64,000 bases of DNA from JBBQUN01 sp963698395 (GCA_963698395.1 CAVOQQ010000008.1:248001-312000), one strand, 5' to 3'; shown: positions 18,323 through 27,622, counted from the first letter of the stretch. Numbers and translations: made by a program. Notes: a model not told the origin generated them from the sequence alone.

Positions 18323-18386
18323 GTCATCGATCAGGGTTGTCGAGCAGCCGTCTTCAGCGCCGGGGGCGCTTCGTGGGGGGTTCCCT

Positions 18387-19226
18387 TCAAGCGGCGTCGA
18401 AGTCGGCCATGACATCGCCGGCCTGGTCGCGCACCGCACTCACGGCCCGCTTGACCAGGCGGCGAGCGGCTTCGGCCGTGACGCCCAGCTCTTCGCCGAC
18501 TTCACGGTAGGAGCGCTTGCGGCCGTCGTTGAGCCCGAAACGCTGCTCGACGGCATAGCGAGCACGGTCGTCGAGGACGTCGAGGAGGTCGGTGACCATC
18601 TGCTCTTCGGCCCGAGCCATGACTTCGATCTCGGGACCGTCGTTGGAGTCGGGCAGGAGGTCGACGAGTTCGTTGGAGTCGTCGTCGCCGATGGTGCGGT
18701 CGAGCGAGGTCGGCGTGGTGAGCCGGTGCAGACGAGCGTGCTCGTCGTCGAGCTCGTCGCCGTCGCCGGAGACCTGACGCAGGGCAGCGCGCAGGCTGGC
18801 GGAACGATCGCCGGGGAGGCGAACGAGGCTGGCCTTCTGGTCGAGCGCCCGACCGATGGCCTGACGGATCCAGAACGTGGCATAGGTGGAGAACTTGAAG
18901 CCCTTGCGCCAGTCGAACTTGTCGACGGCGTGCTCGAGGCCGAGGTTGCCCTCCTGGATGAGGTCGAGCAGCTCCATGGAGGGAGGAAGGGGATAGCGGC
19001 GGGCGACGCTCACGACCAGGCGCAGGTTGGCCCGGATGAAGCGGTCCTTGGCCCGGGCGGCCGCCCGAACGGCGCGCTTGTTGGCGGCGGTTTCTTCGCC
19101 GGCATCGATGCGCTCTTGGGCGTCGCGGCCCTTTTCGATGATCTGGCTGAGCTCGCGCTCTTCGTCGGCGGTGAGAAGGGGCACGAGCCCGATCTCGTTG
19201 AGGTACTGACCTACTGAATCACTCAT
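18387..19226 (-). CDS. Sigma-70 family sigma factor (group 2, SigB-like)
   Basis: 279 aa. Region 1.2 starts SVGQYLNEIGLVPLL; region 2 includes ELLDLIQEGNLGLEHAV and KGFKFSTYATFWIRQAI; region 4 ends with YREVGEELGVTAEAARRL. It lacks the long region 1.1 of a primary sigma factor, so it is a group 2 or alternative sigma. The ATG at 19226 gives MSDSVGQYL; upstream residues in the open frame are Pro-rich and unlike the family. It sits in its own transcription unit, divergent from nadD. Confidence 0.9.
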   Translation of the reverse strand: MSDSVGQYLNEIGLVPLLTADEERELSQIIEKGRDAQERIDAGEETAANKRAVRAAARAKDRFIRANLRLVVSVARRYPLPPSMELLDLIQEGNLGLEHAVDKFDWRKGFKFSTYATFWIRQAIGRALDQKASLVRLPGDRSASLRAALRQVSGDGDELDDEHARLHRLTTPTSLDRTIGDDDSNELVDLLPDSNDGPEIEVMARAEEQMVTDLLDVLDDRARYAVEQRFGLNDGRKRSYREVGEELGVTAEAARRLVKRAVSAVRDQAGDVMADFDAA

Positions 19227-19546
19227 ATACGCGGTTTCGTCTCGGTGTGGGAGCGGGGGCGGTGGGGGATGGATGAAGGTTCGATGACGGGGGGTGAAGC
19301 CGTATGTGGACTGGCTAGTCTCACCTTGAGCCGATTGGTTCGAGCGTCGCATCGGGTTCGTGTGTTCGGAAGGGGCTCGTGCGATGGGGCAAAAGGTGAG
19401 CGCTGCCTCGAGGCATCGCCACTCGGACAAACGTCCAAACGACCATTTAAGTACAGATTGTTCCCTCGCGTCGAGTGTTAACAGTCACAGAACTTTTGTT
19501 CGCACGTCGCACGAGCGATCGACACTGATCGCCTAGCTTGGCCCAG
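19227..19546. other. Divergent intergenic region (320 bp) between the sigma gene and nadD
   Basis: No gene is seen. It is AT-richer than its surroundings around 19440-19500 (TTTAAGTACAG, GTTAACAG). A small inverted repeat lies in TCGGACAAACGTCC (about 19424-19438). TAGCTT at 19534-19539 lies 7 bases before the nadD ATG and fits a leaderless promoter. Promoters for both genes probably lie here, but no full -35/-10 pair is convincing. Confidence 0.5.
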
Positions 19547-20217
19547 ATGTCGCTCGAGGATCCGCACCAGCTCCACTCGGCGAATTCCAGCGCGACGAAT
19601 CGGCGCAAAGCCAGCAACCACGCCGGATTGGCATCTTTGGCGGCACATTCGATCCGCCGCACATCGGCCATCTTGATCGTCGCCGAGATCGTGCGAGACG
19701 CGCTCGGACTCGACGAAGTGCGACTCGTCGTTGCCAACAATCCGTGGCAAAAAACTTCGGATCGGACGATCAGCGACCCCGATCTTCGTCTCGAGATGCT
19801 GCAAGTGGCACTCGATGGGGCGCCGGGACTCACGGCCAGTGATGTCGAAATCGATCTGGCGGTCCGAGCTACTCGATCGTCACCCTCGAGCACATGCAGT
19901 CGACACGAGCCCGATGCCGAGTGGCTGTCGATCGTCGGCGCCGACGCCGCTGCCGGGCTCGATACCTGGCATCGAGCCGACGAACTGGCCGGCCATGGTC
20001 GAGGTGGTGGTGGTGAATCGGCCGGGATGGCCGAGGCCGACGGACGCACGCCGCCGCCGGGCTGGCGTTGGCACGCCGTCGAGGTCCCGTCGATCGGGGT
20101 CTCCTCGACCGACCTGCGGTTCGCGTGTCGCCGAGGGTCGTTCGATCCGGTTCCTCACGCCCGAGCCGGTGGTGGCCATCATCGAGCGCAACGCTGCTCT
20201 ATCGTCAGCAGCGATGA
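19547..20217 (+). pseudogene. nadD: Nicotinate-nucleotide adenylyltransferase, broken by several frameshifts
   Basis: Pieces of one NadD protein are found in successive frames: RIGIFGGTFDPPHIGHL, then IVAEIVRDALGLDEVRLVVANNPWQK, then SYSIVTLEHMQST, then PDAEWLSIVGADAAAGLDTW, then AAMVEVVVVNRPG, then EVPSIGVSSTDLRF and SIRFLTPEPVVAIIERN. The nucleotide-binding GGTFDPPHIGH and the SSTDLR motif identify the family. At least six indels, near 19623, 19670, 19872, 19906, 19991 and 20035, separate the pieces. NadD is normally essential, so sequence error is more likely than true loss. The stop overlaps the next start (ATGA), as in an intact operon. Confidence 0.8.
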
Positions 20218-21401
20218 TTCGCCCCATCGCCACCTTGCCGCCCGAGGAACGCGAGCGTCTGGCCGATCCCGACGCCGATCCGAACATCGGAGCTGGGCCC
20301 CGGCGTCGCCATCGGATCCGGCATCGGTCGACATCGCCATCCGTGGTGGTTCATCACGCTCGAGGTGCTCCTGCTGCTGTCGGTCCCGATCTGGGGTTCT
20401 TCGGTGGCTCGTGCCCTGCTGTCGACCACGGCCGGAACCTTCGCCGAGCAGCCACTCCCCGGCGAGCCGGGTTGGCGGGTCCTGGTCGATCCGAGCCCGG
20501 TTCTGGCGATCGCCGAGGTCTACGACGGCAGCGTCACCGGCATCACGCATGGTGGCTCGGCCAGGGCAGGACACCGGCGGCGGTGCGCTCGATCATGGTG
20601 CCGGGCTCGCTTCGCCTCGCCGACGGCCGAAGGCTCGAAGAACTGGTACCCGGCCCGATGCCATGCAGGCACTGTCGGCCGAGTTGCGGCTCGGCTTCGT
20701 CGAGACGTACGTGGTGACTCGCCCTCGACTGGCCGACGGTGCTCGGCGACAAGGTCTACTCCGATCGACAACCCCGATCCGATCCTGGCCGCCGACGGAT
20801 CGCTCGCCGATCCCGGTCGGCCGGTTCGATGTCGATGCCAACACCGCCGCAGGCGTTTCTCGGCGCCCCGGCCGACGGCGGCAGTCCGCTGTCGTTGCTG
20901 TTTCGTCGCGAGCTGTTCTGGCAGGCGGTGCTGGCCGATCCGCCGGTCGACGAGCGATCCGGTCGCGTCGCTGATCGCAGCAGGTGGCGGCCGACTCGTT
21001 CCGGATCGACGACCTGCCGACCGAGACCGTCGGCGATGCCATCGCGCTCGATTCCGAGGGTGCCGAGGCGCTGATCAACACCGTGGTGCCCCTCCCGAGT
21101 GGCTCGGCTCCCGGCGACCGAGTGGTCATCCGGTCGTCGATCGCACCGGTCGAACACGACGCCCAGAGCGCTGGCGCTCATGCTCGGCGCTCGCGGGTTC
21201 GAGGTGAGCGAGATCGCCAACGCCGAGGTGTTCGACGACGGCCCGACCCAGCTCGTCGTGCCGAGCCTCGTCGACATCGAAGCGATGCGCGAACTGGCGG
21301 CCGAGCTCGGAGCCGATACGGTTTCCCCAGACCCGGTCGGTGAAACCGAAGTCAGCACGGTCGTGCTGCTCGTCGGATCCGACATCGATCTCGGCAACTG
21401 A
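20214..21401 (+). pseudogene. Membrane-anchored LytR_C-domain protein, broken by many frameshifts
   Basis: It starts MIRPIATLPPEERERLADP at 20214. A membrane helix follows (LEVLLLLSVPIWGSSVARAL, near 20360), then an outer domain readable in shifting frames: GEPGWRVLVDPSPVLAIAEV, VRSIMVPGSLRLADGRRLEE, MQALSAELRLGFVETYVV, SPLSLLFRRELFWQAVLADP and SFRIDDLPTETVGDAIALDS. The last 75 residues (MLGARGFEVSEIANAEVF to VVLLVGSD) resemble the LytR_C domain. Genes of this type sit between nadD and rsfS in actinobacteria. A canonical LCP catalytic core was not recognised. The indel density matches nadD, so the sequence itself is suspect. Confidence 0.65.
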
Positions 21402-21471
21402 TCGTCGCCGCAGCGCCTCGCTGCGAGCTTCGGTCCCGGCCGGTCTTCTCCCCGAATCAGCAAAGGTCCAC

Positions 21472-21841
21472 GTGAGCGCAGCGCAACAAGACGAAGAAGT
21501 CCGGTCCTGGGTCACCGCCGCCATGGATGGTGCCGACGACAAGCTGGCGCAGCGCACCGAAGCCTTCTTCGTCGGCGACGTGATGGGCATCACCGACTGG
21601 TTCGTCGTCACCTCGGGCGCCAATCCTCGCCAGGTGCGAGCCATCGTCGAGAACGTCGAGGAAGCGGTCTATCTGGCCGAGGGCCCCAAGCCCCGCAGTA
21701 TCGAAGGGCTCGACGAACTCAGCTGGGTGCTCATGGACTTCGGTGTCGTTCGTGGTCCACGTGTTCAGCGAAGAGGCCCGTGACTACTACGAACTCGAGC
21801 GCCTCTGGGCCGACGTGCCCCGTCTCGAGCGCACGGCCTGA
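21472..21841 (+). pseudogene. rsfS: Ribosomal silencing factor RsfS, one frameshift
   Basis: GTG at 21472 has AAAGG six bases upstream. The frame reads DKLAQRTEAFFVGDVMGITDWFVV and IVENVEEAVYLAEG up to WVLMDFG, then shifts near 21755 and continues VHVFSEEARDYYELERLW to a TGA at 21839-21841. Restored length is about 122 aa, normal for RsfS, which binds L14 and blocks subunit joining in starvation. Position after nadD and a LytR_C gene is typical. Confidence 0.85.
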
Positions 21842-21877
21842 TCGTTCCGGTGACGCCGTCGAGCGAGTCCGTCGCCG

Positions 21878-22702
21878 ATGCCGGACTTCGGCGCTGACGC
21901 CGAGCCCGAATGGCTCGCAACGAATCGTCGACTGTGGGACGACATGGCGGAGGCCCACGTCGATTCGGCGTTCTACGATCTGGCCGGTCTCGTCGCCGGC
22001 CGTGACGATCTGCGGCCGTGGGAGCCTCGTGAGGTCGGCCCGGTCGACGGCAAGCGGCTGCTCCACCTGCAGTGCCATCTCGGCACCGACACCATCGGTT
22101 GGGCGCGCCTCGGGAGCCGACTGCACCGGACTCGACTTCTCGCCTCGCTCGATTCGGGCCGCCTCCATGCTCGGTCGGTGGGCCGGGTTCGACATGGAGT
22201 GGGTCGAGGCGAACGTCTACGACGCCGTCGAGGCGCTCGGCGGCCAGACCTTCGACGTCGTCTACACCGGCGTCGGAGCCATCAACTGGCTGCCGAATCT
22301 CGACCGCTGGGCCGAGGTCGTCGCCGACCTGGTCGAGCCGGGCGGCATCTTCTACCTCTACGAGGTGCACCCCTGGCGATGGCGGTGGACGAGTCGGGAA
22401 CCGCCATCGTCGAAGATCTCCTCGGCGGGCCGTTGACGCGGTACGACGACGGCCCCGGCAGCTACGCCGCGCCCGACGCCGAGTTCGACAACACGGCGGG
22501 GTACGAACGGATCCACTCGATGAGCGAGATCATCTCGTCGATCATCGATGCCGGTCTTTCGATCGAGCATTTCCGAGAGTTCGATGCCACCCCCGCGCCG
22601 ACGCCATCGCTCGAGCGAGGCCCCGACCGCCTCTACCGGTTCCCCCAGGGCGCCGTCCGCTACCCGCTCACCTTCTCGATCCGAGCCCGCAAACCCAACT
22701 GA
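21878..22702 (+). pseudogene. Class I SAM-dependent methyltransferase, two frameshifts
   Basis: ATG at 21878 gives a protein with the SAM-binding motif LLHLQCHLGTDTIGWARLGA; the frame shifts near 22112 (next reading DCTGLDFSPRSIRAA and FDVVYTGVGAINWL) and returns near 22378 for the C-terminal third (AGYERIHSMSEIISSII to TFSIRARKPN). Restored length is about 274 aa. The substrate cannot be predicted. The breaks resemble single-base indels and close the damaged 19.6-22.4 kb patch. Confidence 0.75.
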
Positions 22703-22720
22703 GCGCTCACCCCCGGCCAA

Positions 22721-22783
22721 CCCCGAGCAACGTGCGCGACGTAGAGGGTCGTTTTCGGCCCTGAACCGCGCAGGTTGCTGGGG
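22721..22783. terminator. Large bidirectional terminator structure before leuS
   Basis: CCCCGAGCAACGTGCGCG (22721-22738) pairs almost fully with CGCGCAGGTTGCTGGGG (22767-22783), and an inner stem AGGGTCG...GGCCCT lies between them. The convergent methyltransferase and leuS genes flank it. Confidence 0.65.
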
Positions 22784-22791
22784 TTCTTGGG

Positions 22792-25707
22792 TCAGGCGAC
22801 GATGTTGACCAGTTTGGGGAGGCGGACGATGACCTTCTTGGGCGGGTTGCCGCCGGTGTGTTGCTGCACCGAGGGTGAGGCCAGTGCCGCCGCTTCGGCG
22901 TCGGCCTCGCTGATGTCGGCCGCCACTTCGAGGCGATCGCGGACCTTGCCGTTGACCTGGACGACCAGCGTGACGGTGTCGGACACCAGAAGGGCCGGAT
23001 CGAACGTGGGGAACGGTTCGAACGTGACGGTGGACTCGTTGCCGAGGCGTGACCACAGTTCCTCGCCCATGTGCGGCGCGAGCGGAGCCAGCATGATGGT
23101 CATGGCCGAGGCGATCTCGCGAGGCGAGCCGTCGAGCTTCTGCGCCTCGGTGGTCAGCGCATTGTTCAGCTCGATCAGCTTCGAGATGGCGGTGTTGAAG
23201 CGCATGTTGGCCATGTCGTCGTCGACACCGGCGATGGTCTTGTGCAGCGTGCGGCGCAGGTCGTCGCTCGGCTCGGCGTCGATGACTCGACTCTCGCCGG
23301 AGTCCTCGTCGACCATGTTGCGCCACACCCGCTGCAGGAAGCGCTGCATCCCGACCACGTCGCGCGTGTTCCACGGGCGCGAGGCGTCGAGCGGGCCCAT
23401 CGCCATCTCGTAGAGCCGGAAGGTGTCGGCGCCGAAGTCGTCGTACATCTCGTCGGGTGTGACGATGTTCTTCAGGCTCTTGCCCATCTTGCCGTACTCA
23501 CGGGCGACGGTTTCGCCGTTGTGGGTGTAGACGCCGTCGGGAGACTCGATGACCTCGGACGCCTCGACCGGCTGGCCACGATCGTCTCGGTAGGCGTAGG
23601 CCTGGATGTAGCCCTGGTTGAACAGCCGATGGAACGGCTCGAACGAGCTGACATGGCCCAGATCGAACAAGACCTTGTGCCAGAAGCGGGAGTAGAGCAG
23701 GTGCAGCACGGCGTGCTCGACGCCGCCGACGTAGAGGTCGACACCGCCGGAGTGACCTTCGTGTTTGGGGCCCATCCAGTACTTCTCGACCTCCGGGTCG
23801 ACGAAGGCCTGGGTGTTGGTCGGGTCGAGGTAGCGGAGCTCATACCAGCAGCTGCCGGCCCACTGGGGCATCACGTTGACCTCACGTCGATAGCTGGCCG
23901 GGCCGTCGCCCAGGTCGAGTTCGACATCGAGCCATTCGGTGGCGCGGGCCAGGGGCGGCACCGGGTCGGTGACGTCGTCGTTGGGGTCCATCGCCGTCGG
24001 ACGGAAGTCTTCGAGTTCGGGCAGGGTGACCGGCAGCTGGTCGTCGGGTACTGCGTGCGGGCGACCGTCGGCGTCGTAGACGATGGGGAACGGCTCGCCC
24101 CAGTAGCGCTGGCGGGAGAACAGCCAGTCTCGCAGGCGGTAGGTGATGGCCGATTCGCCTGCGCCGTGCGCCTCGAGCCAGGCGTTGGTGCGCTCCTTGC
24201 CCTCGGCCACGCTGGCCATACCGTTGAGATCGAGGCCGTCGTCGTAGGTGTCGGTGTTGGCCGAGTTGATGTAGGGGGCATCGCCGACGAAGGCGACGGG
24301 CCAGGCGGAGGTGTCGAGCGTGGGCTCGATGCCTTGCTCGGCGAACCACGAAGCCGGCGGCTCCTGGATGGGCGGGATGGTGAGGCCGAACGTGGTGGCG
24401 AATTCGAAGTCTCGCTGGTCGCCGCAGGGCACCGCCATGATCGCGCCGGTGCCGTAGCCCATCAGGACGTAGTCGGCGATCCAGACCGGGATCTGGTCGC
24501 CGTTGATGGGGTTGGTGGCGTAGGCACCGGTGAAGACGCCGGTCTTCTCTCGGGTGTCGTCGGCCCGGTCCTGGTCGTCGGTGGCGGCAGCTCTGGCAAC
24601 GTAGGCGTCGATCTCGGCCCGGTGGTCGGTCGTGGTGAGCTCGGCGACGAGCGGGTGCTCGGGGGAGAGCACGACGAACGTGGCGCCGAACAAGGTGTCG
24701 GGCCGGGTGGTGAAGACCTCGACGTCGCCCGCGCTGGTGGCAAACCGAACGGTGGCGCCGCTCGAGCGACCGATCCAGTTGCGCTGCATGATCTTGATGG
24801 CCTCGGGCCAATCGAGCGCGTCGAGGTCGTCGAGCAGGCGATCGGCGTAGGCGGTGATGCGCAGCATCCACTGTTTCATGTTGCGCTTGAACACCGGGTA
24901 GTTGCCGATGTCGGAGCGGCCCTCGGCCGTGACTTCTTCGTTGGCCAGGATCGTGCCCAGGCCGGGACACCAGTTGACCGGTGCTTCCGACAGGTACGCC
25001 AGGCGCTGTTCGTCGATGAGTGTGTTCTGCTCGGCGGCGGTCAGGTCGGCCCACGCTCGGCCGTCGGGTGTCGGACGCCCGCCCGATTCGAAGGCGGCGA
25101 TCAGATCACCGATGGGGCGAGCTCGATCGGCTTCGGTGTCGTACCAGGAGTTGAAGATCTCCAGGAAGATCCATTGGGTCCAGCGATAGAAGTCTTCGTC
25201 GGTGGTGGCAACGCTGCGGCGCTCGTCATGCGCCAGGCCCAGACGTCGCAACTGGCGACGCATGTTGGTGACGTTCTCCTCGGTGTTGACCCGGGGGTGG
25301 ACGCCGGTGTTGATGGCATGCTGCTCGGCCGGCAGCCCGAACGAGTCGTAGCCCAGGGCGTGCAGGACGTTGTAGCCCTTCATGCGCTGATAGCGGCCGA
25401 AGACGTCGGTGCCGATGTAGCCCAGCGGGTGGCCGACGTGGAGTCCCTTGCCCGAGGGGTAAGGGAACATGTCGAGCACGAACAGCTTGGGACGGTCGCC
25501 GACGGCGTCGGGGTCGGCCATCGGGCCAGCAGGGTTGGGGGCGTCGAACGTGCCATTGGCCTCCCAGATGTCTTGCCACCGCGTCTCGATCTGGTTGGCG
25601 AGCGAGGAGTCGTAGCGGAACGTGGGCAGGTCGGCGGTGCCGCCGGCAGCGTCGTTGGCGTGCTCGCTGCCCGGTGAGGTCGAGGTCGGGGAAGTGTCTG
25701 AGCCCAT
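22792..25707 (-). CDS. leuS: Leucyl-tRNA synthetase
   Basis: 971 aa, charging tRNA-Leu. The HIGH-type motif is in PYPSGKGLHVGHPLGY, and the second ATP motif is KMGKSLKN rather than KMSKS. The CP1 editing domain is present (TTRPDTLFGATFVVLSPEHP). A C-terminal segment carries VVQVNGKVRDRLEV. The ATG at 25707 (MGSDTSPTSTSPG) is preferred, although the frame is open further upstream into the tRNA-Ala promoter region. It is divergent from tRNA-Ala. Confidence 0.96.
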   Translation of the reverse strand: MGSDTSPTSTSPGSEHANDAAGGTADLPTFRYDSSLANQIETRWQDIWEANGTFDAPNPAGPMADPDAVGDRPKLFVLDMFPYPSGKGLHVGHPLGYIGTDVFGRYQRMKGYNVLHALGYDSFGLPAEQHAINTGVHPRVNTEENVTNMRRQLRRLGLAHDERRSVATTDEDFYRWTQWIFLEIFNSWYDTEADRARPIGDLIAAFESGGRPTPDGRAWADLTAAEQNTLIDEQRLAYLSEAPVNWCPGLGTILANEEVTAEGRSDIGNYPVFKRNMKQWMLRITAYADRLLDDLDALDWPEAIKIMQRNWIGRSSGATVRFATSAGDVEVFTTRPDTLFGATFVVLSPEHPLVAELTTTDHRAEIDAYVARAAATDDQDRADDTREKTGVFTGAYATNPINGDQIPVWIADYVLMGYGTGAIMAVPCGDQRDFEFATTFGLTIPPIQEPPASWFAEQGIEPTLDTSAWPVAFVGDAPYINSANTDTYDDGLDLNGMASVAEGKERTNAWLEAHGAGESAITYRLRDWLFSRQRYWGEPFPIVYDADGRPHAVPDDQLPVTLPELEDFRPTAMDPNDDVTDPVPPLARATEWLDVELDLGDGPASYRREVNVMPQWAGSCWYELRYLDPTNTQAFVDPEVEKYWMGPKHEGHSGGVDLYVGGVEHAVLHLLYSRFWHKVLFDLGHVSSFEPFHRLFNQGYIQAYAYRDDRGQPVEASEVIESPDGVYTHNGETVAREYGKMGKSLKNIVTPDEMYDDFGADTFRLYEMAMGPLDASRPWNTRDVVGMQRFLQRVWRNMVDEDSGESRVIDAEPSDDLRRTLHKTIAGVDDDMANMRFNTAISKLIELNNALTTEAQKLDGSPREIASAMTIMLAPLAPHMGEELWSRLGNESTVTFEPFPTFDPALLVSDTVTLVVQVNGKVRDRLEVAADISEADAEAAALASPSVQQHTGGNPPKKVIVRLPKLVNIVA

Positions 25708-25840
25708 AGGCCGCCATGGTAGGCAACCGCTCCGCGGATCGGTTCGACATTTGGGTCGTAGTGAGGTTGTCGGAGCCAACGGAGTTGGTACGATCTCACT
25801 TCCGAATCGGGCCATGCGGCGCGATTCGGACCGCTCAGGC

Positions 25841-25913
25841 GGGGCTATAGCTCAGTTGGTAGAGCGCTTCCATGGCATGGAAGAGGTCAGGAGTTCAATT
25901 CTCCTTAGCTCCA
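25841..25913 (+). tRNA. tRNA-Ala (anticodon GGC)
   Basis: 73 bases fold into a cloverleaf. The acceptor arm GGGGCTA pairs with TAGCTCC (one G-U); the anticodon arm is CTTCC-ATGGCAT-GGAAG with anticodon GGC; the T arm is GAGTTCAATTCTC-like. CCA is not encoded. The 3' half is the attachment site of the integrative element that follows. Confidence 0.95.
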
Positions 25914-25915
25914 CA
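25869..25915 (+). repeat. attL: 47-bp att core at the 3' end of tRNA-Ala
   Basis: The 47 bases from TCCATGGCATGG (anticodon loop) through CTCCACA are repeated exactly at 32868-32914. Similarity continues with a few changes through the terminator to about 25957. Confidence 0.92.
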
Positions 25916-25918
25916 GCG

Positions 25919-25954
25919 AAAGCCCAGGTCATCGACCTGGGCTTTCTTCGTTTT
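25919..25954 (+). terminator. Intrinsic terminator of tRNA-Ala (att copy 1)
   Basis: A 12-bp stem AAAGCCCAGGTC / GACCTGGGCTTT with loop ATC is followed by CTTCGTTTT. A related hairpin with a compensated base pair follows the second att copy at 32920-32942. Confidence 0.85.
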
Positions 25955-25973
25955 CCGGCAGGTGTCCCACCGA

Positions 25974-25995
25974 GTGGGTGACGGGGTGGGTTACG
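25974..25995 (+). repeat. Left arm-type direct repeat pair of the element
   Basis: Two copies of a GTGGGTKACG unit separated by GG. The same 22-bp arrangement with one difference lies at 32744-32765 near the right end, suggesting integrase arm sites. Confidence 0.65.
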
Positions 25996-26043
25996 CCAAG
26001 CGGACTTCGGCCGACGTCGGCGGACGCTGGGAAACGGGTTCGC

Positions 26044-26304
26044 TTACGTCTGCTGGTCAGCTCGAGCCACCTGTCGAGCGACGAACGATTGCAGTTCGTC
26101 GTGCGTCAGTCGGACGCTGCGGCCGATGTGAATTGGCTGAAGCTCGCCCTGCCAGATGAGCTCGTAGATCGTTGATCTGCTGATCGCGAGCAGTTCGGCG
26201 GCGGTGGCGATGTTGACGAGGAGCGGCTGCTGCCCCTCGTGGTTCGCCGGCCCGCCTGCTGCTGGATCGAGCGGGTGTGCGGTGCGCTGTGCTGGGGTCG
26301 TCAT
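26044..26304 (-). CDS. Excisionase-like helix-turn-helix DNA-binding protein
   Basis: 86 aa. The first 28 residues are Pro/Ala/Gly-rich; the rest is an excisionase/MerR-type winged HTH: VNIATAAELLAISRSTIYELIW, then GELQPIHIGRSVRLTHDEL and a C-terminal helix. This is the usual architecture of small directionality factors and of HTH_17 proteins in actinobacterial integrative elements. It lies 130 bp inside attL, opposite the integrase on the circular form. Annotation as excisionase rests on domain plus position. Confidence 0.75.
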   Translation of the reverse strand: MTTPAQRTAHPLDPAAGGPANHEGQQPLLVNIATAAELLAISRSTIYELIWQGELQPIHIGRSVRLTHDELQSFVARQVARADQQT

Positions 26305-26379
26305 TGGTTCCTCCGGGTTTGCGGTCGATCAGGAAGGCGGTTCGGAGCGTCGGAACGCGACGACATCGTCAGCAGTCGC

Positions 26380-26399
26380 GTCGACACAGCGGTGTCGAC
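26380..26399 (-). terminator. Perfect 8-bp inverted repeat after the 26.4-kb gene
   Basis: GTCGACAC-AGCG-GTGTCGAC lies between the hypothetical gene at 26417 and the excisionase-like gene, both on the minus strand. It could terminate the first or be an operator for the second. Confidence 0.4.
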
Positions 26400-26416
26400 T
26401 GGGGGACTGTCCTTGC

Positions 26417-27130
26417 TCACCGTGCGTGGGCGATGAGGTGGGAGATGTGGGCGGTGAGGGTCTGGTTCGAGCTCCGGGCGGCTGCCTTCAGGTCGGCCCA
26501 GTCCTGGTCGCTGATGGCGATGCGGATGAATCGAGTCGGCGCCATCTCGCCTACTGCGACAGGCCGTGATGGACGGCGTTGATCGGTGCTGCTCGCTCGT
26601 GAGGCGAGAAGCGCTCCGAGGTGTTCGCCCAGCCCGACTCCGGCTGCCTCTGCCCGGCGTCGATGCCGTTCCCATGTCGCGTCGTCGACGGCGAATCGGG
26701 CGGGGCGTCGTGAACGACGTGCTGCGTCTTTCTCAGACCACCATGTTCCGGCCTGACGCATCTCGGCGATGTCCTCGTGGTGGCGAACGGCACGACGTGT
26801 GCGCTCGATCGCCTCCGCGCTGCTTCGCTCGGCGTGGAACGCCTCGGTCACCCGTCGCGCCATCCACAACTGCTCGCGCCGAGAGACCAGTCCGGCTTGC
26901 ACGTCTCGTAGCCATCCGTACAACGCAGTGCGCGAGGTGTCGTGCAACGGAGGTGCGGGCACTGCCGCCACCGCGGCGTCCAGCAGAGCCTCGATGTGGT
27001 CGACGGTGATTCCGCCGCTTCCCCAACGGGGAAGTGGCAAGTCTGTGCCTGACATTTCGTCGGTGATTGGTGCAGTTGTCGGTGGTTGTGATCGGCTCGG
27101 CTGTGGTCGGGGTGTTGGGTCGGAGGTCAT
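26417..27130 (-). CDS. Hypothetical protein of the integrative element
   Basis: 237 aa, no family recognised. Residues 1-40 are Pro/Thr/Ser-rich; 45-140 are mostly helical (GGITVDHIEALLDAAVAAV, ERSSAEAIERTRRAVRHHED). Residues 150-180 (RRPARFAVDDATWERHRRRA) and the C-terminus (RFIRIAISDQDWADLKAAA) look like two ribbon-helix-helix-type segments, each with an R-x-A/I-x(3)-D-x-W core. A DNA-binding role, for example as an accessory mobilisation or partition factor, is possible but not shown. The ATG at 27130 overlaps the stop of the small upstream frame. Confidence 0.6.
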   Translation of the reverse strand: MTSDPTPRPQPSRSQPPTTAPITDEMSGTDLPLPRWGSGGITVDHIEALLDAAVAAVPAPPLHDTSRTALYGWLRDVQAGLVSRREQLWMARRVTEAFHAERSSAEAIERTRRAVRHHEDIAEMRQAGTWWSEKDAARRSRRPARFAVDDATWERHRRRAEAAGVGLGEHLGALLASRASSTDQRRPSRPVAVGEMAPTRFIRIAISDQDWADLKAAARSSNQTLTAHISHLIAHAR

Positions 27131-27324
27131 GAGCGATGCTCGGCAGTGCCGGTGTCGTCGAGCAGGCTCTCGATCACATCGAGACCCTGTCGGGTGGTCA
27201 CGATCCGTCGCCCGCACCGCCATGCCGATGCCTCGACCGGGCTCACCGGCCTCGAGCGCCCTGCTCCGGTCGACGCCGAGGATCTCGGCCGCCTCGGTGA
27301 GGATGATGTTGAGCGTCTGGTCAT
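27127..27324 (-). pseudogene. Small DNA-binding-like gene, probably frameshifted
   Basis: AGGAGG lies before the ATG at 27324. The start frame gives low-complexity Arg/Ser, but a neighbouring frame reads TLNIILTEAAEILGVDRSRALEAG, a plausible HTH helix pair with coding-type third positions. The original frame then reads VEASAWRCGRRIVTTRQGLD to the stop, overlapping the next start (ATGA). Two compensating indels would restore about 65 aa resembling an HTH/excisionase-type protein. Confidence 0.4.
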
Positions 27325-27397
27325 TGCGGCCTCCTGCAATCGGTGAACTCGATAGAGGAAGGCGGACATCGGCCTGCGAACGCGTCACGAACGGCCT

Positions 27398-27445
27398 GGT
27401 GCAGTCGATGGTGCAGTACGTGGTGCAGGGGTCGGTGCAGTGGCT
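27398..27445 (+). repeat. Four 12-bp tandem repeats (iteron-like)
   Basis: Four adjacent units begin GGTGCAG: GGTGCAGTCGAT, GGTGCAGTACGT, GGTGCAGGGGTC and GGTGCAGTGGCT. They lie in the gap between the minus-strand HTH genes and the plus-strand HigBA genes, a suitable place for a replication or regulatory protein to bind. Confidence 0.55.
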
Positions 27446-27622
27446 GGAGCATTCGCACCATGGATCTCATCGTCGTGGGTCGCAGCCAGGCTGGGGGAGC
27501 CTCGCGGTGAACGGGTCGGGCTGGTGCGCTGGAGGCCAGCGCTACAGATGGTGGGGGAGCTGTCGCTGCTCGTTCGGGCGGCGGTGCCGCATCTGTTGGA
27601 GAGTGATATCATCTTTGGTGTC

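Noticed and set aside
23071..25677. 868-aa open frame on the plus strand
   Set aside because: Antisense shadow of leuS with Val/Gly/Asp-rich composition and no motif.
27398..27445. CRISPR array
   Set aside because: Units are 12 bp, directly adjacent, with no unique spacers; no array of repeat-spacer form was seen anywhere in the window.
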